A stretch of 64,000 nucleotides of DNA from the NCBI GenBank assembly GCA_021292165.1, contig CM037878.1:235071546-235135545 (forward strand). The letters are read 5' to 3'. Of the stretch, positions 23,407-33,385 are shown piece by piece. Source of the DNA: Shinisaurus crocodilurus. Its lineage: Eukaryota > Chordata > Lepidosauria > Squamata > Shinisauridae. The stretch's first letter is position 1; every line of letters begins with the position of its first letter. A program made the position numbers and the translations under genes. The notes beneath the pieces were generated by a model. That model saw only the letters and a program-made list of their open reading frames with translations, did no database searches and was not told where the DNA came from.

Positions 23407-24340
23407 GAATGTGTTCCTGTGTAAATATAGGTAAATGTTAAACTAATTGTCATTCATTGGAATGGCTGTGGTGCCCTGTACCTCTAGAATGGAGAGGGGA
23501 GAATCCCCCAAGAGCATAATTTATGAATGCCTAATCAAGAAGACCATCCTGAGCAGACTGTCTTCATCATGATTAAGAAGTAGATGGTCTCCCCCCCCCT
23601 TTTTCCCCCCTTCATGTAATCTAGTCTTTTGTTGTGGGATAGGGAATGCTTCAGCAAAGGCATGTTGAATTCATGGTAAAAAGTTACAATCATTAAAATA
23701 ACGTGGTTTCACATGCCAAAGTTCTCACAAGAAAGAAACAGGAAGTTCTAGGCCAGTTTTGCAGGATCAGTTTCATATGGAGGGAATACTGGATGCATGT
23801 AGTGTCCAATATCAATTTATGTTTAAATATATAAATAGAGCAGGTAGGGAGAAATTATAGGCCTGGGCTGACAGTATTAGTTCTAAAACAACATCTGTCC
23901 AACACAGCATGACCCCAAGCTTCTGCTAGCTAGAAAATGGTTAGAAACATTTCCCAGCCAGCTCTAAAACCCGGAACTGTTTATCTTCCCAAATTCATAA
24001 TGATCCTTTCCCCCAGTCCATTGGCCCACACCGATTCCCAGAGTGCAAACTCCTCTTCCTACCCTACTGCTGAGTGTGAGCTTGCCATGCAAAATGCCAA
24101 GATGTATCTACCCTGATTGTCCCTGAAAAAAGCTTTCATGTTAGTGGCCAAGCCAGTTCAAAGTTAAAGACAGACTTTTGAATATTGGGACAGCATGTTC
24201 TGTAACACATCAATATGTAAGTCCCAATTCATATATGGTAAAGTGCCACCATCAACACTTGATGCTGACAAGAGTAACAAACAACTTACCAGCAACTTAA
24301 GGCCGCCCTAGATATGTTTGTCATGTAGTATGCCCTTACC

Positions 24341-24683
24341 TCAGGGACAGCATCAAGGGTAGGCATGGTTGGGCATCTGCTGAGGGTCCACACCCCAACA
24401 GGAGCCCACTGACAAGAGCCCCTTGGGCTCTCTTCATCATTCCAATCCGCATGTTCACCTGCCTTTCACTTTGCCCCAGACAGTGGTGATGGTGAGACGG
24501 AGGAGCAGTAGATGCTACTGCCTACCTGCTCACTGGCTCCCTGCTTGTCAAGCAAGCAAATAGTAACAATGATGAGGAAGAGAAGTAATAGCAGCTGGTG
24601 ACAATGGTGGTGAGAAAGTAGACTCACGGGGGTGGGGGGTGGGTATTGAAGATATCTTGTCCAAGAGCCCTCAAAACCTAGAG
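24341..24683 (-). repeat. Unclassified ~340-bp interspersed repeat (copy 2, inverse orientation)
   Basis: The reverse strand carries the same ordered phrases as 17698-18030, including 'gcatctactgctcctcc' and 'ttgatgctgtccctgag'. The interior shows several small insertions and deletions relative to copy 1. Confidence 0.7.
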
Positions 24684-24782
24684 ATGGCACAGCCTTACTT
24701 AGATGGTTTGTAAAAACAAATAAATAGCCAGCATGGGTTGGTGGTGGCCTAACTGGGGTCATGGTGGGGGTAAAAGCTTAAA

Positions 24783-25249
24783 GACTAGACTACTGTAATG
24801 CGCTCTACGTGGGATTACCCTTGAAGACGGTTCGGAAGCTACAGCTGGTACAGAACGCGGTGGCTCGCCTGGTTGAAGGCAGCCGCCGGCGGGATCACAT
24901 CACGCCAGTGCTGAAGGATTTGCACTGGCTACCAGTTGCTTGCCGAGCCAAATTCAAGGTGTTGGTTTTGACCTTTAAAACCCTATACGGCTCCGGTCCA
25001 GTCTATCTCAAGGAGCGTCTCCAGCAACACCAATTGGGCCGCTCAACAAGATCTGCCACAGATGGCCTTCTCCTTGTCCCTTCAGCCAGAGCAGCTAGAC
25101 TGGTGGGGACGAGGAAGAGGGCCTTCTCTGTGGCGGCCCCCGTACTGTGGAACTCTCTTCCGAGTAACCTCCGCCATGCCCCCTCTCTGCTGAGCTTCCA
25201 TCGCTCATTAAAAACCTGGTTGTTCAGGCGGGAATATGGGGTGGGTTAA
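24783..25249 (+). pseudogene. L2 LINE reverse transcriptase C-terminal fragment
   Basis: An open fragment running from RLDYCNALYVGLPLKTV through DLHWLPVACRAKFKVL to VLWNSLPSNLRHAPSLLSF and a terminal RREYGVG stop. These blocks are the conserved C-terminal region of L2-clade LINE proteins downstream of the polymerase domain. The endonuclease and catalytic RT motifs are absent because the insertion is 5'-truncated, which is usual for target-primed reverse transcription. The fragment has no internal stop, suggesting it inserted recently. It has no promoter and no expected function. Confidence 0.88.
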
Positions 25250-25349
25250 GATTTTAAAATTTTGATATTGTTTTAAATGTATTTTATTGTTTTTATTCTA
25301 TGTACATCGCCCAGGGTGGCCGGTTGCCAGCCAGATGGGCGATAAATAA

Positions 25350-25351
25350 AT

Positions 25352-25391
<40 letters not shown>
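25350..25391. repeat. (TAA)n tail of the L2 copy
   Basis: Trinucleotide run directly after the L2 3' UTR. Confidence 0.95.
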
Positions 25392-25396
<5 letters not shown>

Positions 25397-25613
25397 GCTC
25401 TCCACCCTGCCCCACACACCATGGGCCTAATCCAGCTCAACCCGTCCCCCAGAATGTGTGTGTGTATTAACTATGCAAGAACACGCTGTGTGACAAACAG
25501 CATGTCTAGTTTGGTCCTTACTCTGCCTTACTATGTCTTTTCTTAGGAATTATTTTTGTCTTACCATGAATGATTCACTCCATATGCTACCTGTTACTAA
25601 CCAAAACAGACTA

Positions 25614-26048
25614 GGGTCCGGTTCACATGACACGGGAACCGCGGGGGAGCGGCTGCTCCCCCGCAGTTCCTGTGCCGTGCAAACAGCACTCTGGTGCGCC
25701 CCCGAGGGACGGCTGCATGCTGGCAGCACTGAAATCCACCATGGGCGGTGCAAGGATAAGCCCCTACCGCGTGTGCCCACCATGTCGTGCGGACAGCAGG
25801 CGCCCCCCCCGTGTGGGCCTCCCGTGGCTGCACAGAGACGGCAGCCCAGAGCCCAAACAGCCCCGCTGGGCCTCCCGAGCTGCCACCCGCTAGCGCCGGG
25901 AGGACTGCGATGCAGCGTGGGGGCTGCCGGCTCCACTGTGGTCCACCCACACATGTGGGACATGGGTCGTCTGTGGCGCCCCACCAGGCCCCACAGATGG
26001 CCCCATGGTGCCACTCCCGCTCACCTCCTGGATTGTGTGAACTGGCCC
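25614..26048. mobile_element. GC-rich ~435-bp inverted-repeat element (copy 2, inverse of 13072)
   Basis: Ends 'gggtccggttcacatgac' and, read inward from the right, 'gggccagttcacacaatcc'. Subterminal palindrome 'accgcgggggagcggctgc' / 'tcccccgcagttcc'. Flanked directly by TA on both sides, but copy 1 is not, so the duplication type is undecided. The 172-codon frame (25533-26051) and the antisense frames crossing it are by-products of high GC content. Confidence 0.75.
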
Positions 26049-26319
26049 TAGGAGTCCTACGTCGGAAGCAAGAAGTGCAGTTGTTCAGAAAGAACCCTTA
26101 TTCATGGTAGAGTTTGGCAGAGAACTGTGTTTCTATCTTGATGCTGTCTTGCAGATACCAAGGGTTGCTTGTTCAGGAAGCACAATTCCTTCTGCAGTTT
26201 GTCTGCTTTTCAAACTTTATTGGGAAATCACTGACCAATCTGTAGTGAAATGAAATACTATTTATTGCACTAATTGTTCAATGCCATTTGTTGGATTAAA
26301 TTATTTCATTAGCATTATT

Positions 26320-26470
26320 ATTTATTTTGTATTCATTTATCTATTAAAATTATTTATGTCCCAAATTTCCAATGCAGAACAATGCCCAAGGTGGCTTTCA
26401 ATTAACAAAATGCAATAGAAAACATTTTTAAAAACCATAATAAATAAGACAGCAGACCAAAAAATGTAAA
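26320..26470 (-). repeat. Probable LINE/SINE 3' tail fragment
   Basis: The reverse strand reads as a tail with 'gaaagccaccttgggcatt' and 'gacataaataatttta', the style of L2-type tails elsewhere in the window, but no coding part remains. Confidence 0.4.
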
Positions 26471-26639
26471 TTTGGTTGATCTTATCAGAAACAAATTCAG
26501 CTGAGCCCAAATACTTGTTGAAATAATCAGTTTATTTCTTCACATTTGCCAGCTGGATGTGAAGAAATAAATTGATGTTCAGATATTTTCTTGTACATGT
26601 ATTTTTCTCCCTAAAGTTATTAGAGATATTTAAAGGCCT

Positions 26640-26860
26640 GAATGGTTAGGATGAGATTATCTGAAGAAACTCCTCCTGCTGCATGACCTGTCTTACCCAT
26701 TCAGGGCATCAGGGGAGGACCTTCAACATGCCCCCCCCCACCATCAGACATTTGGTTGGTATGAGGAAGAAGACTTTCTTTGTAGTGGTGCTGAGACTTT
26801 GGAATTCCCTCCCCCTGGAAATCTACTTTGCCCCCTCCCTGTTGGCTTTTTGTAGTAATC
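26640..26860 (+). pseudogene. Degenerate L2 LINE C-terminal fragment
   Basis: A frame at 26683-26928 includes RHLVGMRKKTFFVVV and LRLWNSLPLEIYFAPSLLAF. These match the L2 block 'RLVGTRKRAFSVAAP..LWNSLP....APSLLSF' seen at 25.1 and 30.9 kb. It is much more diverged than those copies. The frame then runs into a SINE at 26887. Confidence 0.75.
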
Positions 26861-26886
26861 CTTGGGCTCAGTTACAACAATCATTT

Positions 26887-27092
26887 CCAGGTTCTAGTCC
26901 CCGCTCAGCCATGAAACTCACTGGGTGACTTTGGGCCAGTCACTGACTCTCAGCCTAACCTACCCCACAGGGTTGTTGTGAGGATAAAATGGAGAGGAAG
27001 AGGAGGATTATGTAAACTGCCTTGGGTTCCATGAAGGAAAAAAGGCGGGGTATAAATATAATAAATAAAAATGAAATAAAATAAAATAAAAT
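26887..27092 (+). mobile_element. MIR-like SINE with L2-type tail (copy 2, 5'-truncated)
   Basis: Begins inside the head at 'ccaggttctagtccccgc', continues through 'actgggtgactttgggcc', 'taacctaccccacaggg' and 'taaactgccttgggttcc', and ends in '(TAAA)n'. It lies immediately downstream of, or within, the degenerate L2 fragment. Confidence 0.85.
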
Positions 27093-27343
27093 GACAGTTT
27101 ACATCATTTAATCTTTTGCTGGAGGAGAAACAGTATATTATTTCTTTATCATACTATGTTCATCATAGTAGAACAAGGAAAATAAACTAGGTATTTTATC
27201 AATCAGGGTATGCTGCAGTGCATTCCCCTGATAATTTATTTTAAGAAGTTGGTGCCACAGTAAGTAACCTGGAATCAGATCTGGCAAAGTGTGGGGCAAA
27301 GGTATTCTGTAGCCAGCAAGTGCAGGTCTCATACTCCTAGTTC

Positions 27344-27459
27344 AACCTTCCCCAACGTGGTGGCTACAACTTCCATCAGTCCCAGTTAGAATGGCCAATG
27401 GTCAGGGATTATGAGTTGTAGCCCGAAACAACTGGAGGGCACCATCCTGGGGAAGGCTG
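27344..27459. mobile_element. Palindromic MITE, 'CCTTCCCCAACNTGGTG' type (copy 4)
   Basis: Ends 'aaccttccccaacgtggtgg' and 'caccatcctggggaaggct'. Centre 'gaatggccaatggtcaggg'. Lies just upstream of the long L2. Confidence 0.8.
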
Positions 27460-27758
27460 TTCTAATTGCTCGGCCCATTAAGCAAATCTAACCTGAAAGC
27501 TTTGATCTACTCTGGCCAAATAGGGAAAAAATAGGGAAGACCTGCGGCCCAGCCAGCATTTTGGGCTTCTCCAGGGAGGGAGGTAAGCTGGTGACCTCCA
27601 CCTGCAGCCAGCTTTTCCCCCTCCCTGGTGGTTCCCTGCTGGACTGGGGCCCTGCCTCTGCAGCAGCCAGGAGGAGCTGCCCCCTGGACTGATTGGGGAG
27701 TGATGCCAGCTGCCCCAGCAGAGCCAACATCTACATCTGCCGGCCTGCGGAGCGGGAC

Positions 27759-27905
27759 GGCGACGTCCCCGAAGGGGACGACACGAAAGGGGACGACACC
27801 AAAGATGACACCAAAGGGGATGACACCAAAGGGGACGACACCAAAGATGACACCAAAGGGGATGACACCAAAGGGGATGACACCAAAGGGGACGACACCA
27901 AAGGG
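27759..27905 (+). repeat. 15-bp minisatellite in the L2 5' region
   Basis: About nine degenerate units of the type 'ggggacgacaccaaa', some shortened to 12 bp. Because the units are multiples of 3, the array reads through as KGDDT repeats in the same frame as the downstream L2 protein. That frame is closed by a TGA at 28026-28028. Confidence 0.9.
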
Positions 27906-28031
27906 GTCACCCCTTTGGGGGAGCCACTTGGGGGGTGGCACGAGGGTGAGGGCCTACCCCCCTGTCTGAGCTGGGTTGGGGTTTTAGGGGTTTTAGGGGT
28001 TGGTTTTAGGGGTGGGTCTACCACCTGATCA

Positions 28032-31000
28032 GTGGAAGCGGGGGGGGGCATGTATTCATCTCAGGGAGATGATGGGGGGAGTTTCAGGGGGCAAAACATA
28101 CCATTGTTGAGCGGCAGACGCTGGCAGAGTGCTAGGGGCAGGCCATGCCGATTAAGGGGAACAGAGGATCGATGCTTAATATCTATCCCTTGTTCCAGGC
28201 CTGCCCAGAGCCAAGGGATAACTGGGGGATGTGTGGCTCCTTCCCCACCCTTGCATTTGCTGCTGTGTAATGCCAGGTCCGTTACCCAAAAAACATCTGT
28301 AATCCATGACATGATCTTGGATGAGGGTGCGGACCTGGCATGTATTACAGAAACCTGGCTGGACGAGGCCGCTGCTCCAACTCTGGTGGCCTTGTGTCCG
28401 GCTGGTTTCTCGTATGCCCAGCAGCCAAGGGTTGGGGGACGGGGAGGGGGAGTGGCTGTTATCTACTGGGAGTCCTTGGTCCTTACCAGACTCCCTCTCC
28501 GGGAGACCAAGTTTATTGAGTGCATGTACTGGAGGTTGGGTCCAAAGGGCAGTCTGGGGATTCTGCTCATGTACCGTCCACCCCGCTGCATGACAGACTC
28601 CCTGGCTGAGGTGCGGGAGGTGGTCTCTGATGTGCGTGTGTTGTCCCCCAGGCTATTGGTGCTGGGGGACTTCAACGTGCATTCAGGGGCTGTCCTCACG
28701 GGGGCACCTCGGGACTTCATGGAGACCATGGCTTCCTGGGAGCTGCACCCTGTATTAACTGGACCTACCCATGTAGCCGGTCATGCACTGGACTTGGTTT
28801 TTGTTTCTGGAGAGGGGGGAAATGATCTGGAAATAGGGGGTATATCCACCACCCCCTTGTCATGGTCAGATCACTATCTGGTAGGGTTGGATTTCTCGGT
28901 GCCACAACCCCTCTGCAGGGGTGAGGGACCTATTAGGATAGTCCTCCCCAGGCGTCTTATGGATCCGGATGGATTCCTGAATGCGCTTGGGGAATTGGAG
29001 CACACAAACAGTAGCTCGGTCGAGACCCTGGTGGATGACTGGAATGCTGCAATCACCAGGGCATTAGACAGAGTTGCCCCGAAGCGCCCTCTTCGCCTAA
29101 ACAGAGCTCGCACGGCGTCATGGTTCACTCCTTCACTGTGAGCTCTGAAACAAGAGGTGAGAAGGCTAGAGCGCCGATGGCGAAATTCCTGCTCCGAAGA
29201 CGATCGGACACGGGTGATAGCTGCATTTTCAGCCTACCGGGTGGCGGTGAAGGCAGCAAAAAAGAGTTTCTATGCTGCCTCCATTGCGTCTGCAGAGTGC
29301 TGCCCCAGGAGGCTGTTCCAAGTGGTCCGGAGTCTGGTCGGTCCAGTCGCTCCGGAACCACTGGAACAGTCAAAAGCCTCCTGTGAGGCTTTAGCGAAGA
29401 ACTTCGCAGATAAAATTGATCGGATTAGGAGTGGGATATCGTACGTCGTGGACACAGGGAGTGAGCGGGAGGAGGCCAATGGCAGACCGGTTTTGTGGGA
29501 TCGGTTCCGGCTTCTTCCTTCTGATGAAGTGGACAAGGTGCTTTCATCTGTGAGGCCGACCACCTGTTTGTTTGATCCTTGCCCGTCCTGGCTCATCATG
29601 AGCTGTAGGGAGAGACTGGGTGAGGGGATCAAGGCGGTGGTGAATGCCTCCCTCGAGGAGGGAGTGATGCCATCAGCCCTCAAGGAGGCAGTAATAAGAC
29701 CGCTTCTAAAGAAGCCCTCCTTGGATCCCCAGGATTTAAACAACTTTCGCCCAGTCTCCAATTTACCGTTTCTGGGCAAGGTGATCGAGCGGGTGGTGGG
29801 TGCTCAGTTGAAGGCACACTTGGATGAAGCTGATTATTTAGATCCGTGCCAGTCGGGCTTCAGGTCTGGACATGGGACGGAGACGGCCTTGGTCGCCTTG
29901 CTGGATGATATGAGGAGGGCTTTGGATAGGGGCGAATGCTCCTTTCTAGTCCGCCTCGATCTCTCGGCGGCTTTTGATACCGTTGACCACGGACCGTCTG
30001 GAGGGCTTGGGCTTGGGAGGCACTGTATTGCAGTGATTCCGGTCCTTCCTTTCTGGAAGGTATCAGAGGGTAGTTCTCGGGGAGGAGGCTTCGGACCCTC
30101 GGCTGCTCACTTGTGGAGTGCCCGATGTGGAGTGCCCGAGGGAGCTCAAACCACTGGGAGCTATCATCAAGAGGTTTGGGGTGCAGTGTCATCAGTATGC
30201 GGATGACACGCAGCTCTACCTCTGTTTTAAGTCCTCACCGAGGTTGGCCGTTGAGACCCTGTCCAAGTGCCTGGAGTCAGTGGCTGGCTGGATGGGAAGG
30301 AACATGCTGAAACTGAACCCCGACAAGACTGAGGTACTTCTGGTGGGGGACAAGGGGAGGTTAGGGGATGTTGACCTGGTGCTGAATGGGGTACATCTAC
30401 CCCTGAAGGACCAGGTCCGCAGCTTGGGGGTCATTCTAGACTCCCAGCTGTCCATGGAGGCTCAGGTGGCAGCTGTGAGCCGGGCGGTGCTGTATCAACT
30501 ATATCTGATACGGCAGCTGCGCCCCTACCTTCCTAATCACCTGCTCCCATCAGTGGTTCATGCCTTGGTCTCCTCTCGCTTAGACTACTGCAATGCGCTC
30601 TACGTGGGGTTACCCTTTAAGACGGTTCGGAAGCTTCAGCTGGTACAATGTGGCGGCTCGCCTGATTAAGGGCAGCCGCCGGCGTGATCACATCACGCCA
30701 GTGCTTAATGAGTTGCACTGGCTACCAGTTGCTTGCCGAGCCGAATTCAAGGTGTTGGTTTTGACCTTTAAAACCCTACACGGCTCCGGCCCAGTTTATC
30801 TCAAGGAGCGCCTCCAGCAACATCAAGTAGGCCGCTCAACAAGGTCTGCCACAGACGGCCTTCTCCTTATCCCATCAGCCAGAGCAGCCAGGCTGGTGGG
30901 GACTAGGAAGAGGGCCTTCTCTGTGGCGGCCCCCACATTATGGAACTCCCTCCCTAGTGACCTTCGCCATGCCCCCTCCATGATGAGCTTCCGCCGTGCA

Positions 31001-31042
31001 TTAAAAACATGGCTGTTCAGGCGGGAATATGGGGTGGGTTAG
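28032..31042 (+). pseudogene. L2 LINE endonuclease-reverse transcriptase, disabled
   Basis: The N-terminal endonuclease shows LLCNARSVTQK, ITETWLDE, LVLGDFNVHS, HALDLVFVS and SWSDHYLVGLDF. The RT shows RPLLKKPSLDPQ, NFRPVSNLPFLGKVIER, QSGFRSGHGTETAL, LDLSAAFDTVDH (motif A) and YADDTQLYLC (catalytic motif C). The C-terminal block ends RREYGVG. Damage: an in-frame TGA at 29139-29141 where CGA would give Arg (a CpG transition); a deletion with frameshift directly after DTVDH near 29985; loss of the 'GVPQGS' motif-B region near 30118-30150, replaced by a short duplicated 'gtggagtgcccga'; and a further frameshift near 30650. The intact protein would cleave the target and copy the RNA. This one cannot. 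Confidence 0.88.
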
Positions 31043-31678
31043 GTTTTTAAAAGAATTTTTTATATTGTTTTAATTATTATATTTTATTGTATTGTTTTAT
31101 TGTATTTTAATTGGACATCGCCCAGGGTAGCCGGGTGACCGGCCAGATGGGCGATTAATAAATATAAGAAAATAAAATAAGAAAAAGATTCCTTGGGTAT
31201 TCTCCCTTCATTTTCCTCCTCTTGCTAAAACTGGGTGAGTGGTGGCACACAGGTTGAATCCTTGCCTGATATCCTTTAAGTATCTAGTTCAAGACCCATT
31301 GTAGCCTTGAATCCCACTCATCTGTCTTGTACTGTAGCAAAAGAAAAATGTATCACATACAAAATACTGCTGCTGGTTTGGTTTTGTGGATAAAAGCTAG
31401 TGGAGATTTCTTACTTTATCTGAATCATGATTACAGAAAATACAACAGCACAGCAGTGAATGCACAGAACTGATGGTATTTTCTATAGGCCTAGATATTT
31501 TTTTTGAAAAATATTATATATAATGTAAAGCTTGCTGTGCTGTATTCATACAGTAAATGCAAGGGGATTACAATTTAAAGGAAATCTCTTTTTCCTTAAG
31601 TAGAAAAGGTGAAGTCTAGTTAGTGGCTGAACAGGGAAGAAGCTACCGATTGTTAACCACTACCTGTAGAATTCAGGG

Positions 31679-31741
31679 GAGAAATAAGAAAATATGATCC
31701 ATTTTTTATTGAGAAATAAGAAAATATAATCCATTTTTATT
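31679..31741. repeat. 31-bp tandem duplication
   Basis: Two consecutive near-identical units beginning 'gagaaataagaaaatat' (31679-31710 and 31711-31741) differing by one substitution and one base in a T run. Confidence 0.85.
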
Positions 31742-31784
31742 TTCTTAAGACATGTGCACATTCTCTAACAAGATAAATAATTAA

Positions 31785-31812
31785 GGATAGATAGATAGAT
31801 AGATAGATAGAT
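31785..31812. repeat. (GATA)n microsatellite
   Basis: Seven near-perfect GATA units. GATA-type repeats are frequent in squamates. Confidence 0.95.
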
Positions 31813-31837
31813 ACCCTAATCCAAAGCTTCTGGAGAG

Positions 31838-32003
31838 CAGGACCGGTGCAAGGCAGTTTGGTGCCCTAGGCAAGATCAGATATTTAGCGCCCCCCCCATC
31901 CCACTTGAGAGCGGTGTATTTTTTTTCAAGGCGTTTCTGGTGCCCCTTTTAGCCCTGCGCCCTAGGCAGCTGCCTAGTTGGCCTAATGGTAGCACCGGCC
32001 CTG
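31838..32003. mobile_element. Small hAT-type element with perfect 8-bp target duplication
   Basis: Starts 'caggaccggtgcaagg' and ends '...gtagcaccggccctg'; the termini are inverted complements of the CAGG(A/G)CCGGTGC type. Both flanks carry 'ctggagag' (31830-31837 and 32004-32011). An exact 8-bp duplication plus a CAG..CTG terminus is diagnostic of the hAT superfamily. Interior phrases 'gtgccctaggcaag' and 'cgccctaggcagctgcc' are inverted or direct partners. Only 166 bp, non-autonomous. Confidence 0.9.
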
Positions 32004-32880
32004 CTGGAGAGCATCAACATGTACATGCTGTTGCTCATGAGGATATTCTCTGCTCATCAGTAGCTTGTCAGTGCTGCAAAGAAAGGAAAATTGCATGCAT
32101 CTCTTGGGTGCTTGTGTAGAACCATCAGCTGGTACATCAACCTTGTATTTAAGCAGTAGCCTGATAGCCATAGGAGAAATTGTATGCAGGCAAGTGAGTG
32201 GGCTGGTTGAGGAGGGGTGGAGTGCTCTGTCCCTCCTCTGTACCTAACATAAAAACCAAGAGGACTGCTAGAAGAAGGAAGCTCACTCCTCTGTGGCCAG
32301 CATAGAAATGTATCTTTCTGTCCTTCCTCATCCAGCCCACAGCAGGCTAGGAATTTTTGTGTGGGTTTAATTCCAAGGCTGTGGTATATGTAGTTTCCCC
32401 ATCCAGTACAGCACACTTTGACCCAGTAATTCTTATCCACAAGGAAGAATGGATCTCCAGAATGCAAAAATGTGTTTCTGTGCATGGACACCCTTATTGC
32501 ATTGGATTGTTTATATACAGTACCACCTACATTCTATCCTTACTCTACAGAAGTGAAGGCAGTCCTGCTCCACAGGGCCAGCCCTCTCATGAGGCAAGGT
32601 GAATCCCCCACCTAAGGCTGTGGAGTGGTAAATTGTGTGCTCCCCCACCCCCTGCCAGGAGGATCTTCCACTGCTCTGTGCCACTGTCCACCCACCCATC
32701 CCTTTTCCGCCACATCTCTCACCACCCTCCCTAACCCATTGCCACTGCTGCCCACTCTGTGGGTCCGCTCAGAGCGAGTGTGGGTGGAAGAGCCATGTCA
32801 ACCAGAAAAGCAGTTGGTGTGGCTCTTCAAAGAGGCAGCCAATCCCAAATGCCTGGCTCTGAGCAGTCCTTCCCTTCATG

Positions 32881-33175
32881 TAGGGATGTGTGCGGAGTTC
32901 AACTGGGGGGTGGAAGTCTCGCAACCTGCCGGGCTCGACCCCCCAAGCTCCGCTTGCCCTACCTTTCCCTGGCTCGACTCACAGTCTCGCGAGCCAAGCC
33001 GGGGAAAGAGACTTCTGGGTTCTGGCACTATGTTGCTTATGTAGAAAATGGCCTAATTTGCACAAATTAGGCCATTTTCTATGTAAACAATGTAGAGCCA
33101 GGGACCCGGAATTCTGGTGAGTGCCTCAGCTGGTGCTCACGCTCGGCTCACGCTCGGCTCATGCGGCATGAGTGT
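32881..33175. mobile_element. Probable TAGGGATGTG-type element with a perfect internal hairpin
   Basis: Starts 'tagggatgtgtgcgg'. A perfect 19-bp hairpin (33042-33060 and 33063-33081, 'tagaaaatggcctaatttg') sits in the middle, flanked by an outer imperfect pair ('tctggcactatgttg' against 'caatgtagagccaggg'). A duplicated 'cacgctcggct' lies near the right. The right terminus is not identified, so the boundary and class are tentative. Confidence 0.5.
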
Positions 33176-33385
33176 TAAGATGAGATATAGTTCTGATCAT
33201 TTTGGTTATGGCTGCACCTCCAAAAGGAAGTCCACAGCCCTCATAAAAAGCGTTGGGTAAGCAAGGGTTCAGGAGAGAAAGAAGCAGCCTGCCCACCTCC
33301 CCAGCAGGGCAGAAGGCAAAAGGTCAAGACTGAAGGTTTGAATGGAAGAGTGAGTGAAGCCTAGAGGCATGCATAGGCAAATGAG

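Larger units (their letters stand above)
24779..25392 (+). mobile_element. 5'-truncated L2-clade LINE, 3' end only
   Basis: Covers the C-terminal coding part, the 3' UTR ('catcgcccagggtggcc' ... 'ccagatgggcgataaataa') and a (TAA)n tail at 25350-25391. A 7-bp direct repeat 'aaaagct' flanks it (24772-24778 and 25393-25399), consistent with a target-site duplication. Closely matches the 3' part of the L2 at 28-31 kb. Confidence 0.9.
27690..31185 (+). mobile_element. Long L2-clade LINE, nearly complete but decayed
   Basis: Contains a GC-rich upstream region with a 15-bp minisatellite and a G-rich tract, an endonuclease-RT frame (28032-31042), and a 3' UTR with 'catcgcccagggtagcc' and 'ccagatgggcgattaataa' followed by an A-rich tail. 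L2-clade identity rests on the RT motif DLSAAFDTVDH and the C-terminal LWNSLPSDLRHAPS block. The 5' boundary is unknown; a start between 27460 and 27700 is likely. The same 3' end recurs at 24.8-25.4 and 42.85-42.98 kb. Confidence 0.85.

Noticed and set aside
25533..26051. 172-codon open frame plus long antisense frames
   Set aside because: Same explanation as at 13 kb: it crosses the second copy of the GC-rich element and shares no protein motif with any family I know.
27978..28012. Interstitial telomeric repeat
   Set aside because: The units are GGGG-TTTTA-type and irregular, not TTAGGG, and the run is very short. A G-quadruplex candidate is the safer description.
27693..28028. Protein with KGDDT repeats as a possible gene
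   Set aside because: The repeats come from a 15-bp minisatellite and the frame is closed by TGA. It is better treated as part of the L2 5' region, noted in the findings.
32625..33044. 139-codon open frame
   Set aside because: It spans unrelated sequence and a hairpin element; composition is proline/serine-rich in the manner of chance frames in GC-rich DNA.
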